Assembly (NCBI RefSeq): GCF_016591975.1
Contig: NZ_AP024169.1
Span: 4,909,001-4,973,000 of the forward strand
DNA length: 64,000 bases
Direction of reading: 5' to 3'
Source: Anaeromicropila herbilytica
GTDB lineage: Bacteria > Bacillota > Clostridia > Lachnospirales > Lachnospiraceae
A program made the position numbers and the translations under genes. Positions 1-8,193 of this stretch are shown piece by piece (positions within the stretch are counted from its first letter, which is position 1; every line of letters starts with the position of its first letter). The notes below the pieces were generated by a model. The model did no database searches. It was not told the DNA's origin and saw only the letters and a program-made list of their open reading frames with translations.

Positions 1-11
1 ACGTTACCCTC

Positions 12-140
12 AGCCGGATTACGCCAAAATTAATAATATAGTACAGTGATTTCACTTGCTTGCAAGAGTGAAATCACAAACGTCGAGAGTGAAAGCGTTT
101 TTTTCACTCTTATACATCAATATACACAATTTAAGTTAAG
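12..140. repeat. Repeat family III copy, split by repeat II
   Basis: The bases at 12-37 (gccggattacgccaaaatta... ending aataat) and 111-140 (tatacatcaatatacac...) match the uninterrupted stretch at 49498-49540. In this copy they are separated by 73 bases belonging to a different repeat. A third copy lies at 36949-37020. Similarity is lost after about base 140. The function is unknown; it is an intergenic repeat. Confidence 0.65.
38..110. repeat. Repeat family II, double-hairpin element
   Basis: A perfect 10-bp inverted repeat, GTGATTTCAC (46-55) and GTGAAATCAC (68-77), surrounds a TTGCTTGCAA loop. A second hairpin follows, AGAGTGAAA (86-94) with TTTCACTCT (102-110). Nearly the same sequence recurs at 51892-51965. 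This copy lies inside repeat III, so it appears to have inserted there. The T-rich end could also terminate transcription. Confidence 0.65.
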
Positions 141-201
141 AAAGACATTTGAAATACATATCTTAATAGGCATTATGAAAGCAGAAAGGTGAGGGGTAGA
201 A

Positions 202-876
202 ATGAGAATTTTACTAGCAGAAGACGAAAAGGAATTATCCAATGCATTGGTAGCAATATTAAAACATAATAATTATTCTGTGGATGCTGTTTATGATGGG
301 GCGGATGCTCTTGATTATGGATTATCTGAGAATTATGATATTATTATCTTAGATATTATGATGCCTAAAATGAGTGGGCTTGAGGTATTAGAAAAGCTTA
401 GACAGGGTGGAATTCATACACCAATTCTGATGTTAACAGCTAAGGCAGAGATTGAGGATCGTATTCAAGGTCTTGATATGGGCGCTGATGATTATCTTAG
501 TAAGCCATTTGCAATGGGAGAATTATTAGCAAGAGTTCGTGCCATGGGCAGAAGAAAATCTGAGTTTACACCAAATCTTATTGAGGTGGGTAATATTAGC
601 CTTAATAAAGAAAATTATGAGCTTTCCAATGGACAATCTTCTCTTCGACTTGGTAATAAAGAATATCAGATGCTAGAGATGCTCATGGTTAATACCAAAC
701 GCCTTATTTCTACTGAGCAATTTATGGAACGAATCTGGGGATATGATGCAGAAGCTGAGATTAATGTCGTATGGGTATACATCTCCTACTTAAGAAAAAA
801 GCTTTCTTCACTAGAAGCGAATGTTAAAATCAAAGCTGTGAGAGGAATTGGTTATACATTGGAGGAATGCGAATGA
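202..876 (+). CDS. OmpR/PhoB-family response regulator
   Basis: DNA-binding response regulator of 224 aa, a normal length for the family. The receiver domain (about 1-115) has the acidic pair E7-D8, the phosphoacceptor D51 in ILDIMMP, the conserved T79 in MLTAK and the lysine of DDYLSKPF. The winged-helix output domain (about 125-222) ends with the typical RGIGYTLE. It is followed by its sensor kinase with a short overlap, so the two are co-translated. Downstream at 2286-2307 is a perfect 11-bp tandem repeat of the kind OmpR-type dimers bind, so the VTC/DUF4956/lipoprotein operon is its likely target. That link is inferred from position and site architecture. Confidence 0.95.
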   Translation: MRILLAEDEKELSNALVAILKHNNYSVDAVYDGADALDYGLSENYDIIILDIMMPKMSGLEVLEKLRQGGIHTPILMLTAKAEIEDRIQGLDMGADDYLSKPFAMGELLARVRAMGRRKSEFTPNLIEVGNISLNKENYELSNGQSSLRLGNKEYQMLEMLMVNTKRLISTEQFMERIWGYDAEAEINVVWVYISYLRKKLSSLEANVKIKAVRGIGYTLEECE

Positions 877-2105
877 TTAAAAAACTACAACGAAAATTTA
901 TAATTATTACGATGAGTTCTTTATTCTTAGTAATGCTTCTTATTGTTCTATCGATTAATGGAATTAACCTTTATCAGATGTATCAAAATATTGACGGCAC
1001 TATGGATATACTATCTGAAAATAAAGGGCAATTCCCAATGTTTGATAAAAAGGATATTCCAAAAGGTGACGAACCAAGGTATGGATTTCATATTAATCCA
1101 GAGACCCCTTTTAAGACTAGATACTTTGTAGCTACCATTAGTGAAAAAGGTGTCGTTCAGGATACCGATACCGGGCATATTAGAGCAATTTCATCAACTG
1201 ATGCTCAAACATATGCTAAATCTGCGTTAAAAAAGAATAGGAAAAGTGGATTTATTGGAATCTATCGTTATCAATTAGTCAAACAATCCAGTGGGTCGAT
1301 GATTATCTTTATCGATTGTAGAGAACAACTTGATAATGCCAAAGCACTTTTACTAATCTCTCTAGGTGTAGCCATCGCAACTCTTCTCCTTGTATTTCTT
1401 CTGGTATCTATCTTCTCTAAGAAAGCAATTAAACCAATCATCGAGAGTACAGAAAAGCAGAAACAATTTATTACGGATGCAGGACACGAGATCAAAACAC
1501 CGATAGCTATTATTTCTGCCAATGCGGATGTTCTCGAATTAACAGGTGGCAAGAACGAGTGGATTACTAGTATTCGCAACCAGACAACTCGCCTTGATAA
1601 ATTAGTAAAGAATATGCTCATGCTATCCAAAATGGAGGAGGGTAATATTAAACTAGTGTTCTCTCCCTTTGATATTAGTAAAACATTTATGGATATTGCT
1701 GGTCCATTTGAGATAATGGCGGAAACTCAGAATAAGAATTTTCTATTAAATATACAACCAGGACTAAAGATAAACGGTGATGAAAGTAGCATCGGGCAGT
1801 TAATCTCTACCTTAGCAGATAACGCAATCAAATATTCGAAGGAAGAAGGTACGATTAAAATCTCCTTAACTCCATATAAAAAAGGTGTGAAGTTAGAGGT
1901 CTATAATACTACGGAACCTATCGATCCTGCAAATCTTGATAAATTATTTGATCGTTTCTACCGCTCCGATTCCTCCAGATCAAGAGAAACTGGCGGCTAC
2001 GGCATTGGATTATCTATTGCCAAATCTATTGTAGAAGCCCATCATGGAAAGATTACTGTAAAAAGTGACGATGGTAACTCTATTCGATTTACGATAGTTC
2101 TATAA
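873..2105 (+). CDS. Sensor histidine kinase, partner of the 202-876 regulator
   Basis: Membrane histidine kinase of about 410 aa. It has an N-terminal membrane helix (about 10-30), an extracellular sensor region, a second helix (about 160-180), a HisKA domain with the phospho-accepting histidine in DAGHEIKTP, and a HATPase domain with DNAIKYS and GYGIGLSIAKSIVEAHHG. I prefer the ATG at 873 because it lies 7 nt after GGAGG; the in-frame ATG at 867 is only 1 nt after it. The start overlaps the regulator stop as ATGA, which indicates translational coupling. The ligand is unknown. A strong terminator follows the gene. Confidence 0.93.
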   Translation: MIKKLQRKFIIITMSSLFLVMLLIVLSINGINLYQMYQNIDGTMDILSENKGQFPMFDKKDIPKGDEPRYGFHINPETPFKTRYFVATISEKGVVQDTDTGHIRAISSTDAQTYAKSALKKNRKSGFIGIYRYQLVKQSSGSMIIFIDCREQLDNAKALLLISLGVAIATLLLVFLLVSIFSKKAIKPIIESTEKQKQFITDAGHEIKTPIAIISANADVLELTGGKNEWITSIRNQTTRLDKLVKNMLMLSKMEEGNIKLVFSPFDISKTFMDIAGPFEIMAETQNKNFLLNIQPGLKINGDESSIGQLISTLADNAIKYSKEEGTIKISLTPYKKGVKLEVYNTTEPIDPANLDKLFDRFYRSDSSRSRETGGYGIGLSIAKSIVEAHHGKITVKSDDGNSIRFTIVL

Positions 2106-2118
2106 ACTTAATATGAAC

Positions 2119-2172
2119 ATAAAGGTTAGAATCTCAAAGTATACTGCTTCTTTGAGGTTCTAACCTTTTTTA
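2119..2172 (+). terminator. Rho-independent terminator of the two-component operon
   Basis: AAAGGTTAGAA and TCTCAAAG pair with CTTTGAG and GTTCTAACCTTT, and a run of T follows. The stem is about 18 bp with one bulge. It separates the two-component system from the next operon. Confidence 0.85.
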
Positions 2173-2285
2173 TTGTATTTGTTTGAGCGAAGCGAGTTGT
2201 CTGTTTGAAACATGAGTTTTTCTGTTTTGTGCATATCACCTGACATGTAAAGTTGTAACACTATTAATGTTAATTTCACGTAAAC

Positions 2286-2307
2286 TTTAAAGTTCATTTA
2301 AAGTTCA
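2286..2307 (+). promoter_or_regulatory. Tandem 11-bp operator-like direct repeat
   Basis: TTTAAAGTTCA occurs twice head to tail (2286-2296 and 2297-2307) with no mismatch, and a partial GTTCAT follows at 2321-2326. Eleven-base direct repeats, one helical turn apart, are the usual target of OmpR/PhoB-type dimers. The next gene starts at 2360 and TATAAC at 2332 could serve as a -10 box. The likely binder is the regulator encoded at 202-876. Confidence 0.55.
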
Positions 2308-2359
2308 TCCCTTACAATGAGTTCATAAGATATAACCAAGCAAGACAGGAGGGATTGAA

Positions 2360-3109
2360 ATGAGTAATTACCAAGATACATTCAAACGTTATGAAAAAAA
2401 ATATTTATTAAGCAAAGAACAATATTCCTTGTTTATGGAAAAGACAAAAGACCATCTTAAAATAGATGATTATGGTGAAATAACAATTTGTAATATTTAC
2501 TTTGACACCCCTAATCGTATGTTAATACGTAGTTCACTAGAAAAACCGATCTACAAAGAAAAATTAAGATTACGAAGTTATGGAACTCCATCAATAGGTG
2601 ACAATGTTTTCATTGAACTTAAGAAAAAGTACAAAGGAGTTGTATATAAAAGGCGTGAACAGATGGAGCTTACGAGTGCAGAAGATTATCTCTATGATTA
2701 TCTTCCTTCGACGAAACAGACACAGATTACCAAAGAACTCGATTGGTTTCTTAAGTTCTATAAGGACTTAATTCCATCTATGTATATATCCTATAATCGT
2801 TTCGCGATGTATGGCCTAGAAGATTCAGAGGTTCGTGTAACATTTGATCAAAATATTATATACAGACAAGAGGACCTCTACCTAGAGTCTGGAGTCTGGG
2901 GAGAACCTTTATTAGAAGAAGGGCAAAAATTAATGGAGATTAAGATACCCGGCACTATGCCACTTTGGTTATCACATATTCTAGATGAATTAAGTCTCTA
3001 CCCTGCATCTTTCTCTAAATATGGAAATGCTTATAAAGAGACTCTTAAGATAAAGAAACAAAGAATTCAAAATAATAGAACAGCAAAAGGAGAAAAGAAA
3101 TATGCTTAA
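2360..3109 (+). CDS. VTC-domain polyphosphate polymerase-like protein
   Basis: Protein of 249 aa spanning one VTC domain. Typical VTC features are the N-terminal FKRYEKKYLL strand, the basic ELKKKYKG and VYKRR strands that line the phosphate tunnel, and a KYGNAYKET end. In eukaryotes this domain makes polyphosphate from ATP. Bacterial stand-alone copies lack the SPX sensor, as here, and their substrate is less certain. It heads an operon and overlaps the next gene, a DUF4956 membrane protein, by 8 bp. VTC, DUF4956 and CotH or Cthe_2159 proteins are often neighbours in Firmicutes, which suggests one envelope-associated system. Confidence 0.88.
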   Translation: MSNYQDTFKRYEKKYLLSKEQYSLFMEKTKDHLKIDDYGEITICNIYFDTPNRMLIRSSLEKPIYKEKLRLRSYGTPSIGDNVFIELKKKYKGVVYKRREQMELTSAEDYLYDYLPSTKQTQITKELDWFLKFYKDLIPSMYISYNRFAMYGLEDSEVRVTFDQNIIYRQEDLYLESGVWGEPLLEEGQKLMEIKIPGTMPLWLSHILDELSLYPASFSKYGNAYKETLKIKKQRIQNNRTAKGEKKYA

Positions 3110-3767
3110 TTCAATCTTAACAACAACTTTTTCAATTGATAAATTTTTAATCTGTATGGTGTGCTCCTTAATACTTGGGGCAGCACTTGGGTGGCTACAT
3201 AGTAAATTTAATAATAGCAGCAAAGGATTGGTAATTACTATTGCTCTTCTACCTGCACTTGTGCAAATGGTAATCATGTTAGTAAACGGTAATCTCGGTA
3301 CTGGCGTTGCCGTAATGGGTGCCTTTAGTTTAGTTCGTTTCCGCTCTATCCCAGGAAGTGCAAAAGAAATCAGTAGTATCTTCGCTGCAATGGCAATCGG
3401 ACTTGCTACCGGAACTGGATATCTAGTAGCAGCAATCCTTTTTGTAGTAATTATAGGTGCTGCTAATACCCTTTATAACGTAACTAGCTTTGGAGAAAGT
3501 AAACAAAAAGAAAAAGAATTAAAAATCACAATTCCTGAAAGCCTTGATTATAACGGCATCTTTGATGATTTATTTGAAACGTATACAACAAAAAATGATT
3601 TAATTCAAGTAAAAACAGCTAATATGGGTAGTCTTTATAAATTGGAATATCGAATTCAATTAAAAGATGTAACACAGGAGAAGGCATTTATTGATGACCT
3701 TCGTTGTAGAAATGGTAACTTAGAAATCACTTGCGGAAGAGTAAGCTTCGGGAGTCTAGAACTTTAA
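3102..3767 (+). CDS. DUF4956 integral membrane protein
   Basis: Protein of 221 aa with about four membrane helices in the first 125 residues and a cytoplasmic C-terminal domain. The family signature is clear: GAFSLVRFRSIPGS, then EISSIFAAMAIGLATGTG. The biochemical function of the family is unknown. It overlaps the VTC gene by 8 bp and is followed after about 40 bp by the lipoprotein gene, so all three should be made together. A role in moving or sensing a polymer made by the VTC protein is possible but only inferred. Confidence 0.9.
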   Translation: MLNSILTTTFSIDKFLICMVCSLILGAALGWLHSKFNNSSKGLVITIALLPALVQMVIMLVNGNLGTGVAVMGAFSLVRFRSIPGSAKEISSIFAAMAIGLATGTGYLVAAILFVVIIGAANTLYNVTSFGESKQKEKELKITIPESLDYNGIFDDLFETYTTKNDLIQVKTANMGSLYKLEYRIQLKDVTQEKAFIDDLRCRNGNLEITCGRVSFGSLEL

Positions 3768-3804
3768 ACACCAATCATAATAGAAAGAAAACGAGGTATG
3801 TACT

Positions 3805-5652
3805 ATGAGAAAACCATGGCTTAAATATATAGCAATCGCAACAATATCAGCAACTTTATTAACCGGATGTAAAGGAAGTACAAGTAGTAATACAACTACA
3901 AGTAATACTTCAACTTCCTCATCAACCACCTCCTCCTCTACATCTGCAACAGCAACAAGCACCGCAACAAATGAATCTACCTCCACTGTTGTTGTAGATA
4001 AAGAGTTTTCCGCAAAAGATCTTGAAGTAGGATATGATGAAAGCTCTTCTACCAACATTACCTTAAATGGAAGCACCATCAAATCGTCAAGTAGCAATGG
4101 TGTAACTATAAAAGGTAGTACGCTTACCATAACTAAAAAAGGTACCTATGTGATAAGTGGCACTTTAAAGGATGGACAAATTATCGTAGACACAGATGAT
4201 AAATCAAAAGTTCATATTGTTCTAAATGGCGTAAATATCACATGTTCTGACAATGCACCAATCTATGTGAAATCTGCAGATAAAGTATTTATCACACTAG
4301 CCAAGAACTCTAATAACACTCTAACTGACAGTGCAACATATACACAATCCGACGATACCAATGTAGATGGCGTAATCTTTAGCAAATCAGATTTAACTCT
4401 AAATGGTTCTGGTACTCTTACTATCACAGGAAACTATAAACATGGTATTGCATCCAAAGATGATCTTATAATTACTGGAGGTACTTATCATATCACCGCT
4501 GTAAAAGACGGCCTAAACGGTAAAGACTGTGTGAAAATCAAAGATGGTACCTTTGATATATCTGTAACTGATGGAAATGGAATTCAATCAAAGAATGGAG
4601 ATGATACAACAAAAGGATATGTATATATCTGCGGAGGTAAGATTAATATTACAAAATGTCAAGAAGGTATTGAAGGAACAGCTATCGTAATAGAAGATGG
4701 TACAATAGATATTGTTGCAGAAGATGATGGTATGAATGCAGCAAGTGGTAGTAGTTCAAGTGATACAACAGAAAATACCTCAACTGTAACAACTTCTGAA
4801 AAGACAACTACCACTACATCCTCATCTAATTCATTAACGACAAGTAAAGATTCCTCTGCTACAACAGATTCAGCTAAAGCAAATGATTCCTCTAGTACTA
4901 CAGATCGTGGGTTTGATAGAGCGAATAAAGGAGCACCTGACGGTATGGGTAAAGGTGGCGGTGCAATGGAAAACGACACCAATTGCTATATATCTATCTC
5001 TGGTGGTACTGTAAATATTGATGCTTCGGGTGATGGAATTGATAGTAATGGTTCAGTTACAATCTCTGGTGGTACTGTATATGTAAATGGACCTACAAGT
5101 GGTGGTGATGCTGGCCTTGATTATAATGGAGCTGCCAAAGTTACAAAAGGTACTGTTATAATAGCTGGAAGTGTTGGAATGGCACAAGGATTCTCTGATT
5201 CCTCCTCTCAATATTCCATTCTTTATAACTTCTCTTCCGTAAATAAAGCAGGTACTAAGATTAAAGTAACCGATTCTGATGGAAATGTGGTCCTTTCCTA
5301 TACACCAACGAAAGATTATCAATCCGTAGTAATCAGTTCTCCTGACTTAAAGAAAAATGGAAAGTATAAGATTACATGTGGTTCTCAAAGTGCAGAGGTA
5401 ACTCTTTCTTCCATCGTGACTAGCGGTGGCGAACAATCAACCATGGGAGGACATGGAGGAATGAGAGGTGGTCCTGGAACGAAAGATGGTTCTGGTATGA
5501 AGGGTGGTCCTGGAGCAAATGATTCTTCTGATGGCAATCAACCTCCACAGCTTCCAGACAACTCTACTAATTCGTCTGATTCAAATAATTCTAATAGTTC
5601 AAACAATTCTAGTGATGCAAATAATTCTAGTGATGCATCTGGATCGAATTAA
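3805..5652 (+). CDS. Cthe_2159-like (DUF4353) carbohydrate-binding lipoprotein
   Basis: Surface lipoprotein of 615 aa. The signal peptide ends in the lipobox LTGC with C22 as the lipid anchor. A Ser/Thr-rich linker follows (about 25-65). The main part is a repetitive parallel beta-helix with recurring units such as ISGGTVNI and LNGSGTLTI, typical of the Cthe_2159 family; the founder binds cellulose and pectin-like polymers. A Ser/Thr-rich, low-complexity insert (about 310-365) and a Gly/Met-rich then Asn/Ser-rich tail (from about 545) are extra. It is the last gene of the VTC-DUF4956 operon and a terminator follows. Confidence 0.85.
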   Translation: MRKPWLKYIAIATISATLLTGCKGSTSSNTTTSNTSTSSSTTSSSTSATATSTATNESTSTVVVDKEFSAKDLEVGYDESSSTNITLNGSTIKSSSSNGVTIKGSTLTITKKGTYVISGTLKDGQIIVDTDDKSKVHIVLNGVNITCSDNAPIYVKSADKVFITLAKNSNNTLTDSATYTQSDDTNVDGVIFSKSDLTLNGSGTLTITGNYKHGIASKDDLIITGGTYHITAVKDGLNGKDCVKIKDGTFDISVTDGNGIQSKNGDDTTKGYVYICGGKINITKCQEGIEGTAIVIEDGTIDIVAEDDGMNAASGSSSSDTTENTSTVTTSEKTTTTTSSSNSLTTSKDSSATTDSAKANDSSSTTDRGFDRANKGAPDGMGKGGGAMENDTNCYISISGGTVNIDASGDGIDSNGSVTISGGTVYVNGPTSGGDAGLDYNGAAKVTKGTVIIAGSVGMAQGFSDSSSQYSILYNFSSVNKAGTKIKVTDSDGNVVLSYTPTKDYQSVVISSPDLKKNGKYKITCGSQSAEVTLSSIVTSGGEQSTMGGHGGMRGGPGTKDGSGMKGGPGANDSSDGNQPPQLPDNSTNSSDSNNSNSSNNSSDANNSSDASGSN

Positions 5653-5677
5653 TACTTGAAAAACTTATAATTATTAT

Positions 5678-5712
5678 CAGGGAACTTCATTACGAAGTTC
5701 CCTGTTTGATTC
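5678..5712 (+). terminator. Rho-independent terminator after the lipoprotein gene
   Basis: The perfect 11-bp stem CAGGGAACTTC/GAAGTTCCCTG has a 5-nt loop and is followed by a T-rich tract. It ends the VTC/DUF4956 operon. Confidence 0.8.
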
Positions 5713-5814
5713 TATTTTGTTCTTTTTATTTACTTTGATTCTTTATATATCTGGATTATTTGCAGTGCACACAATTGGCTTGTGATCGTGTTATATTTTT
5801 AGATATTTTATATA

Positions 5815-6678
5815 TTAGAATCCTTGGTGTAAGTCATAATACTCCATTGCTTTGCCAACATATATGCAGGCACCCTCACCATAGATTCCATCTAAATATT
5901 TGATGATATCTTTGTTATTGATATAGCTATGATATATATTTCTGCAAATCTCGGAACATTTCTCATGATCTACATCTACCTCTTGCACTTTAATCATCGT
6001 CTTAAATGTCTGCTCCCATTCCTTTACAAGTGCCTGAATCTCTGACTTTTCTATATCCTCTCCTTGATACTCTGCAATCTGCTTCACTAGACCATCCAGT
6101 TTTACTTGTAATTTTCCCATTCCTTCTTTCGGCATCTCTTGATTCTTAAGAGCCTCAATGTAATCTCCCAAGCTTCCATAATACTTAATTGCACTCTCTT
6201 TAATCTTATCTCCGCGTGACATCATATCCTTAACATATGCTTCTACACTTCCGTGTTTCTCAATAATAAACTGCCTGTATTCCTCCTCCAATTTCATAAT
6301 CTGATTGGTAAACACTTCTTCTAATTCTTTATATTCAAATACACTCAAATCCACTGTATCATTTCCTTCCAGAATCTTATCCATCTGTCCAATCAAACGT
6401 GTTAATCGATTCCTTTTCGCAGTGATTAATTCTTTCTGCACACGAATCGCCTCTTTTTGATTAAACCCTGGCTGATTCATAATATTTTTTATTGTTTTAA
6501 GAGGTAGATCCAACTCTTTATAGAACATAATCTGTTGCAGGCGCCTGATAGAATCCTCGTTGTAGTTTCGATATCCATTTTGTTCTACGCAAAATGGCTT
6601 TAGTAAATCAATTTTATCATAATAATGTAGTGTTCTTACACTGATTCCACTGAGATTGGCCAATTCATGAATCGTCAT
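5815..6678 (-). CDS. MerR-family regulator with TipAS domain
   Basis: Transcription factor of 287 aa. Residues 1-70 form a MerR winged helix (ANLSGISVRTLHYYDKIDLLKP), about 75-120 form the dimerising coiled coil, and the C-terminal part resembles the TipAS domain, which binds antibiotics or other peptides in TipAL and Mta. Mta-type proteins activate multidrug exporters, but no exporter is adjacent, so the target may be its own gene or distant. A perfect 7-bp inverted repeat between a -35 and a -10 box separated by 19 bp lies just upstream, which is the hallmark of MerR autoregulation. Confidence 0.9.
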   Translation of the reverse strand: MTIHELANLSGISVRTLHYYDKIDLLKPFCVEQNGYRNYNEDSIRRLQQIMFYKELDLPLKTIKNIMNQPGFNQKEAIRVQKELITAKRNRLTRLIGQMDKILEGNDTVDLSVFEYKELEEVFTNQIMKLEEEYRQFIIEKHGSVEAYVKDMMSRGDKIKESAIKYYGSLGDYIEALKNQEMPKEGMGKLQVKLDGLVKQIAEYQGEDIEKSEIQALVKEWEQTFKTMIKVQEVDVDHEKCSEICRNIYHSYINNKDIIKYLDGIYGEGACIYVGKAMEYYDLHQGF

Positions 6679-6704
6679 GCTTTTTCTTCCTCCTTTTAAG
6701 TATT

Positions 6705-6735
6705 ATGGTACACTATGACCTAATGTCATAGTCAA
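6705..6735 (-). promoter_or_regulatory. MerR-type promoter with palindromic operator
   Basis: On the minus strand TTGACT is followed by a 19-bp spacer and TACCAT. The spacer contains the perfect palindrome CTATGAC-attag-GTCATAG. An overlong 19-bp spacer with a central dyad is the standard architecture of MerR-activated promoters. The site precedes the regulator's own ATG by about 30 bp. Confidence 0.7.
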
Positions 6736-6769
6736 TAGCTTCTAAAATAAAATTTTAAGTTAAATGTGT

Positions 6770-7657
6770 CTAATTAATTTTTATCCATTCAACATGATCA
6801 ATTGATTTCCATTTCTCCTTTTTATATATAACTTTTGTAGAATCATCCTTTTGATTAATACTCCATTTAAAACTTTCATCAATAGATTTCTTTGAATTAA
6901 GTCTCCATGTCTTTCCGCCATCATGTGTAATAAAGGTAACTGGCTCAGTATCTTCATAATTGTTAGATGAATCCTTACACCAAGCAAACATAATTCCATC
7001 TTCTTGAGAAAAAAATACCGGTAAACAAGTAGAGAATTGAATATCAGAATATTGTGGTGGCACATCAATATTTTGCTCCTTCCATGTTTCTCCCCCATCT
7101 GTAGTTTTGTACGAAGTTAATCTCCCATTCTGAGGAATATTATGTATTATCCATCCTACTTTACTGTTTATAAATAAAATATCTCCTCCTATTATTGCAG
7201 ATGAAACAGTTGCAGAATCCTCCATTCTTTGCCAACTCTTTCCACCATCAGTAGTTTTAGAAAGAATAAGTCTATCTTCACCTGCTCCAGCTGGCTCAAT
7301 ATAGCCTTTCCAACCTACGTTCTTATTTATAAAAACATATTCTTCTGTGTCATCATAATGTCCAACGTTTTTATATTTCACATAAGTAATCCCATGATTA
7401 GGACTCCATTTCTTTTTTGGATTAGGAAGATATGATATTGGTGTTTGCTTTATTGGAGTATTAGATGGTTCAATTGAAGGTGAAATTGATGGTTCGAATA
7501 CAGGTGTGCTAGTTGGTTTAGATGTTGATGTACTAGATTCAACAGTTGTTGATATATTTTGAGGAGTCTCTTTTATATTAGAATTAACTAAAGTCTGATT
7601 ACTACATGCAACCAGGCAAATAACTAAACTAATTGTTAATATTATTTTTTTTCTCAT
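6770..7657 (-). CDS. Lipoprotein with BNR/YCF48-type repeats
   Basis: Putative lipoprotein of 295 aa. The signal peptide ends at LVAC with C18 as the lipid anchor. A Thr/Ser/Pro-rich linker (about 35-75) leads to a beta-propeller-like domain with three Asp-box motifs: KTTDGGKSW, KTTDGGETW and ITHDGGKTW. Such motifs occur in sialidase and YCF48-like propellers but do not by themselves show enzyme activity. No catalytic residues of sialidases are recognisable. It appears monocistronic. The function is unknown. Confidence 0.75.
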   Translation of the reverse strand: MRKKIILTISLVICLVACSNQTLVNSNIKETPQNISTTVESSTSTSKPTSTPVFEPSISPSIEPSNTPIKQTPISYLPNPKKKWSPNHGITYVKYKNVGHYDDTEEYVFINKNVGWKGYIEPAGAGEDRLILSKTTDGGKSWQRMEDSATVSSAIIGGDILFINSKVGWIIHNIPQNGRLTSYKTTDGGETWKEQNIDVPPQYSDIQFSTCLPVFFSQEDGIMFAWCKDSSNNYEDTEPVTFITHDGGKTWRLNSKKSIDESFKWSINQKDDSTKVIYKKEKWKSIDHVEWIKIN

Positions 7658-7890
7658 AGTTCCCCCCTATGGTTTTCTAACAGAAAGCATTAATGTAATT
7701 CATAGCAAGAATTTTTTATAAACTTTAAATAGAGTATAACATTTAAACCAAAAGTTTAGTACCATTATATGTAAATTTAGCCTATAATTAAAAAGTATTA
7801 ATAATAAAATAATAAATTCGTTAATACTTAAGTTATATATGGCCAAACTATATCTATTATTACTTCTGAAACGTATTGGAGGCGAAGAAC

Positions 7891-8076
7891 ATGGCAAAAG
7901 ATCGATTAACTCCTTGCATGTACTATCTTGCAAGAGGCGAATGTAAAAAAGGACGGGAAGCTGACCATTATGGCTATTGTCAACATTGTGATAAATATTT
8001 TCCCAGAGCAAAAGTTAAACATAAAAATATGAAAAAAGAAAAAATTGAAAAGATTAAGAGAAATGAAAAATACTGA
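7891..8076 (+). CDS. Small Cys-rich basic protein, possible zinc ribbon
   Basis: Protein of 61 aa that I do not recognise as a named family. Four cysteines (C9, C18, C30, C33, the last two as CQHC) could bind one zinc, and the C-terminal third is very lysine-rich, which suggests nucleic acid binding. The ATG at 7891 is preceded by GGAGG at a good distance; a TTG at 7876 overlaps that site and is unlikely. It is a single gene between divergent or convergent neighbours, and a hairpin terminator follows. Confidence 0.65.
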   Translation: MAKDRLTPCMYYLARGECKKGREADHYGYCQHCDKYFPRAKVKHKNMKKEKIEKIKRNEKY

Positions 8077-8087
8077 TAATATTCATA

Positions 8088-8138
8088 TAAAAAGAGGTTA
8101 TCCTAGGCACTTAATATGCTCAGGGATAACCTCTTCTA
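8088..8138. terminator. Bidirectional terminator between convergent genes
   Basis: The 12-bp perfect stem AAGAGGTTATCC/GGATAACCTCTT has T-runs on the minus-strand side and a weaker one on the plus side. It serves the 5'-nucleotidase gene (minus) and probably also the small gene to its left. Confidence 0.75.
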
Positions 8139-8193
8139 TATTCGTATATTCTACTATACTTATTTTAGGAATCTAGCCTAATTATTACTCAGC

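Noticed and set aside
7700..8011. 103-codon minus-strand frame opposite the small Cys-rich gene
   Set aside because: Antisense to a gene with a good ribosome site; no domain features.
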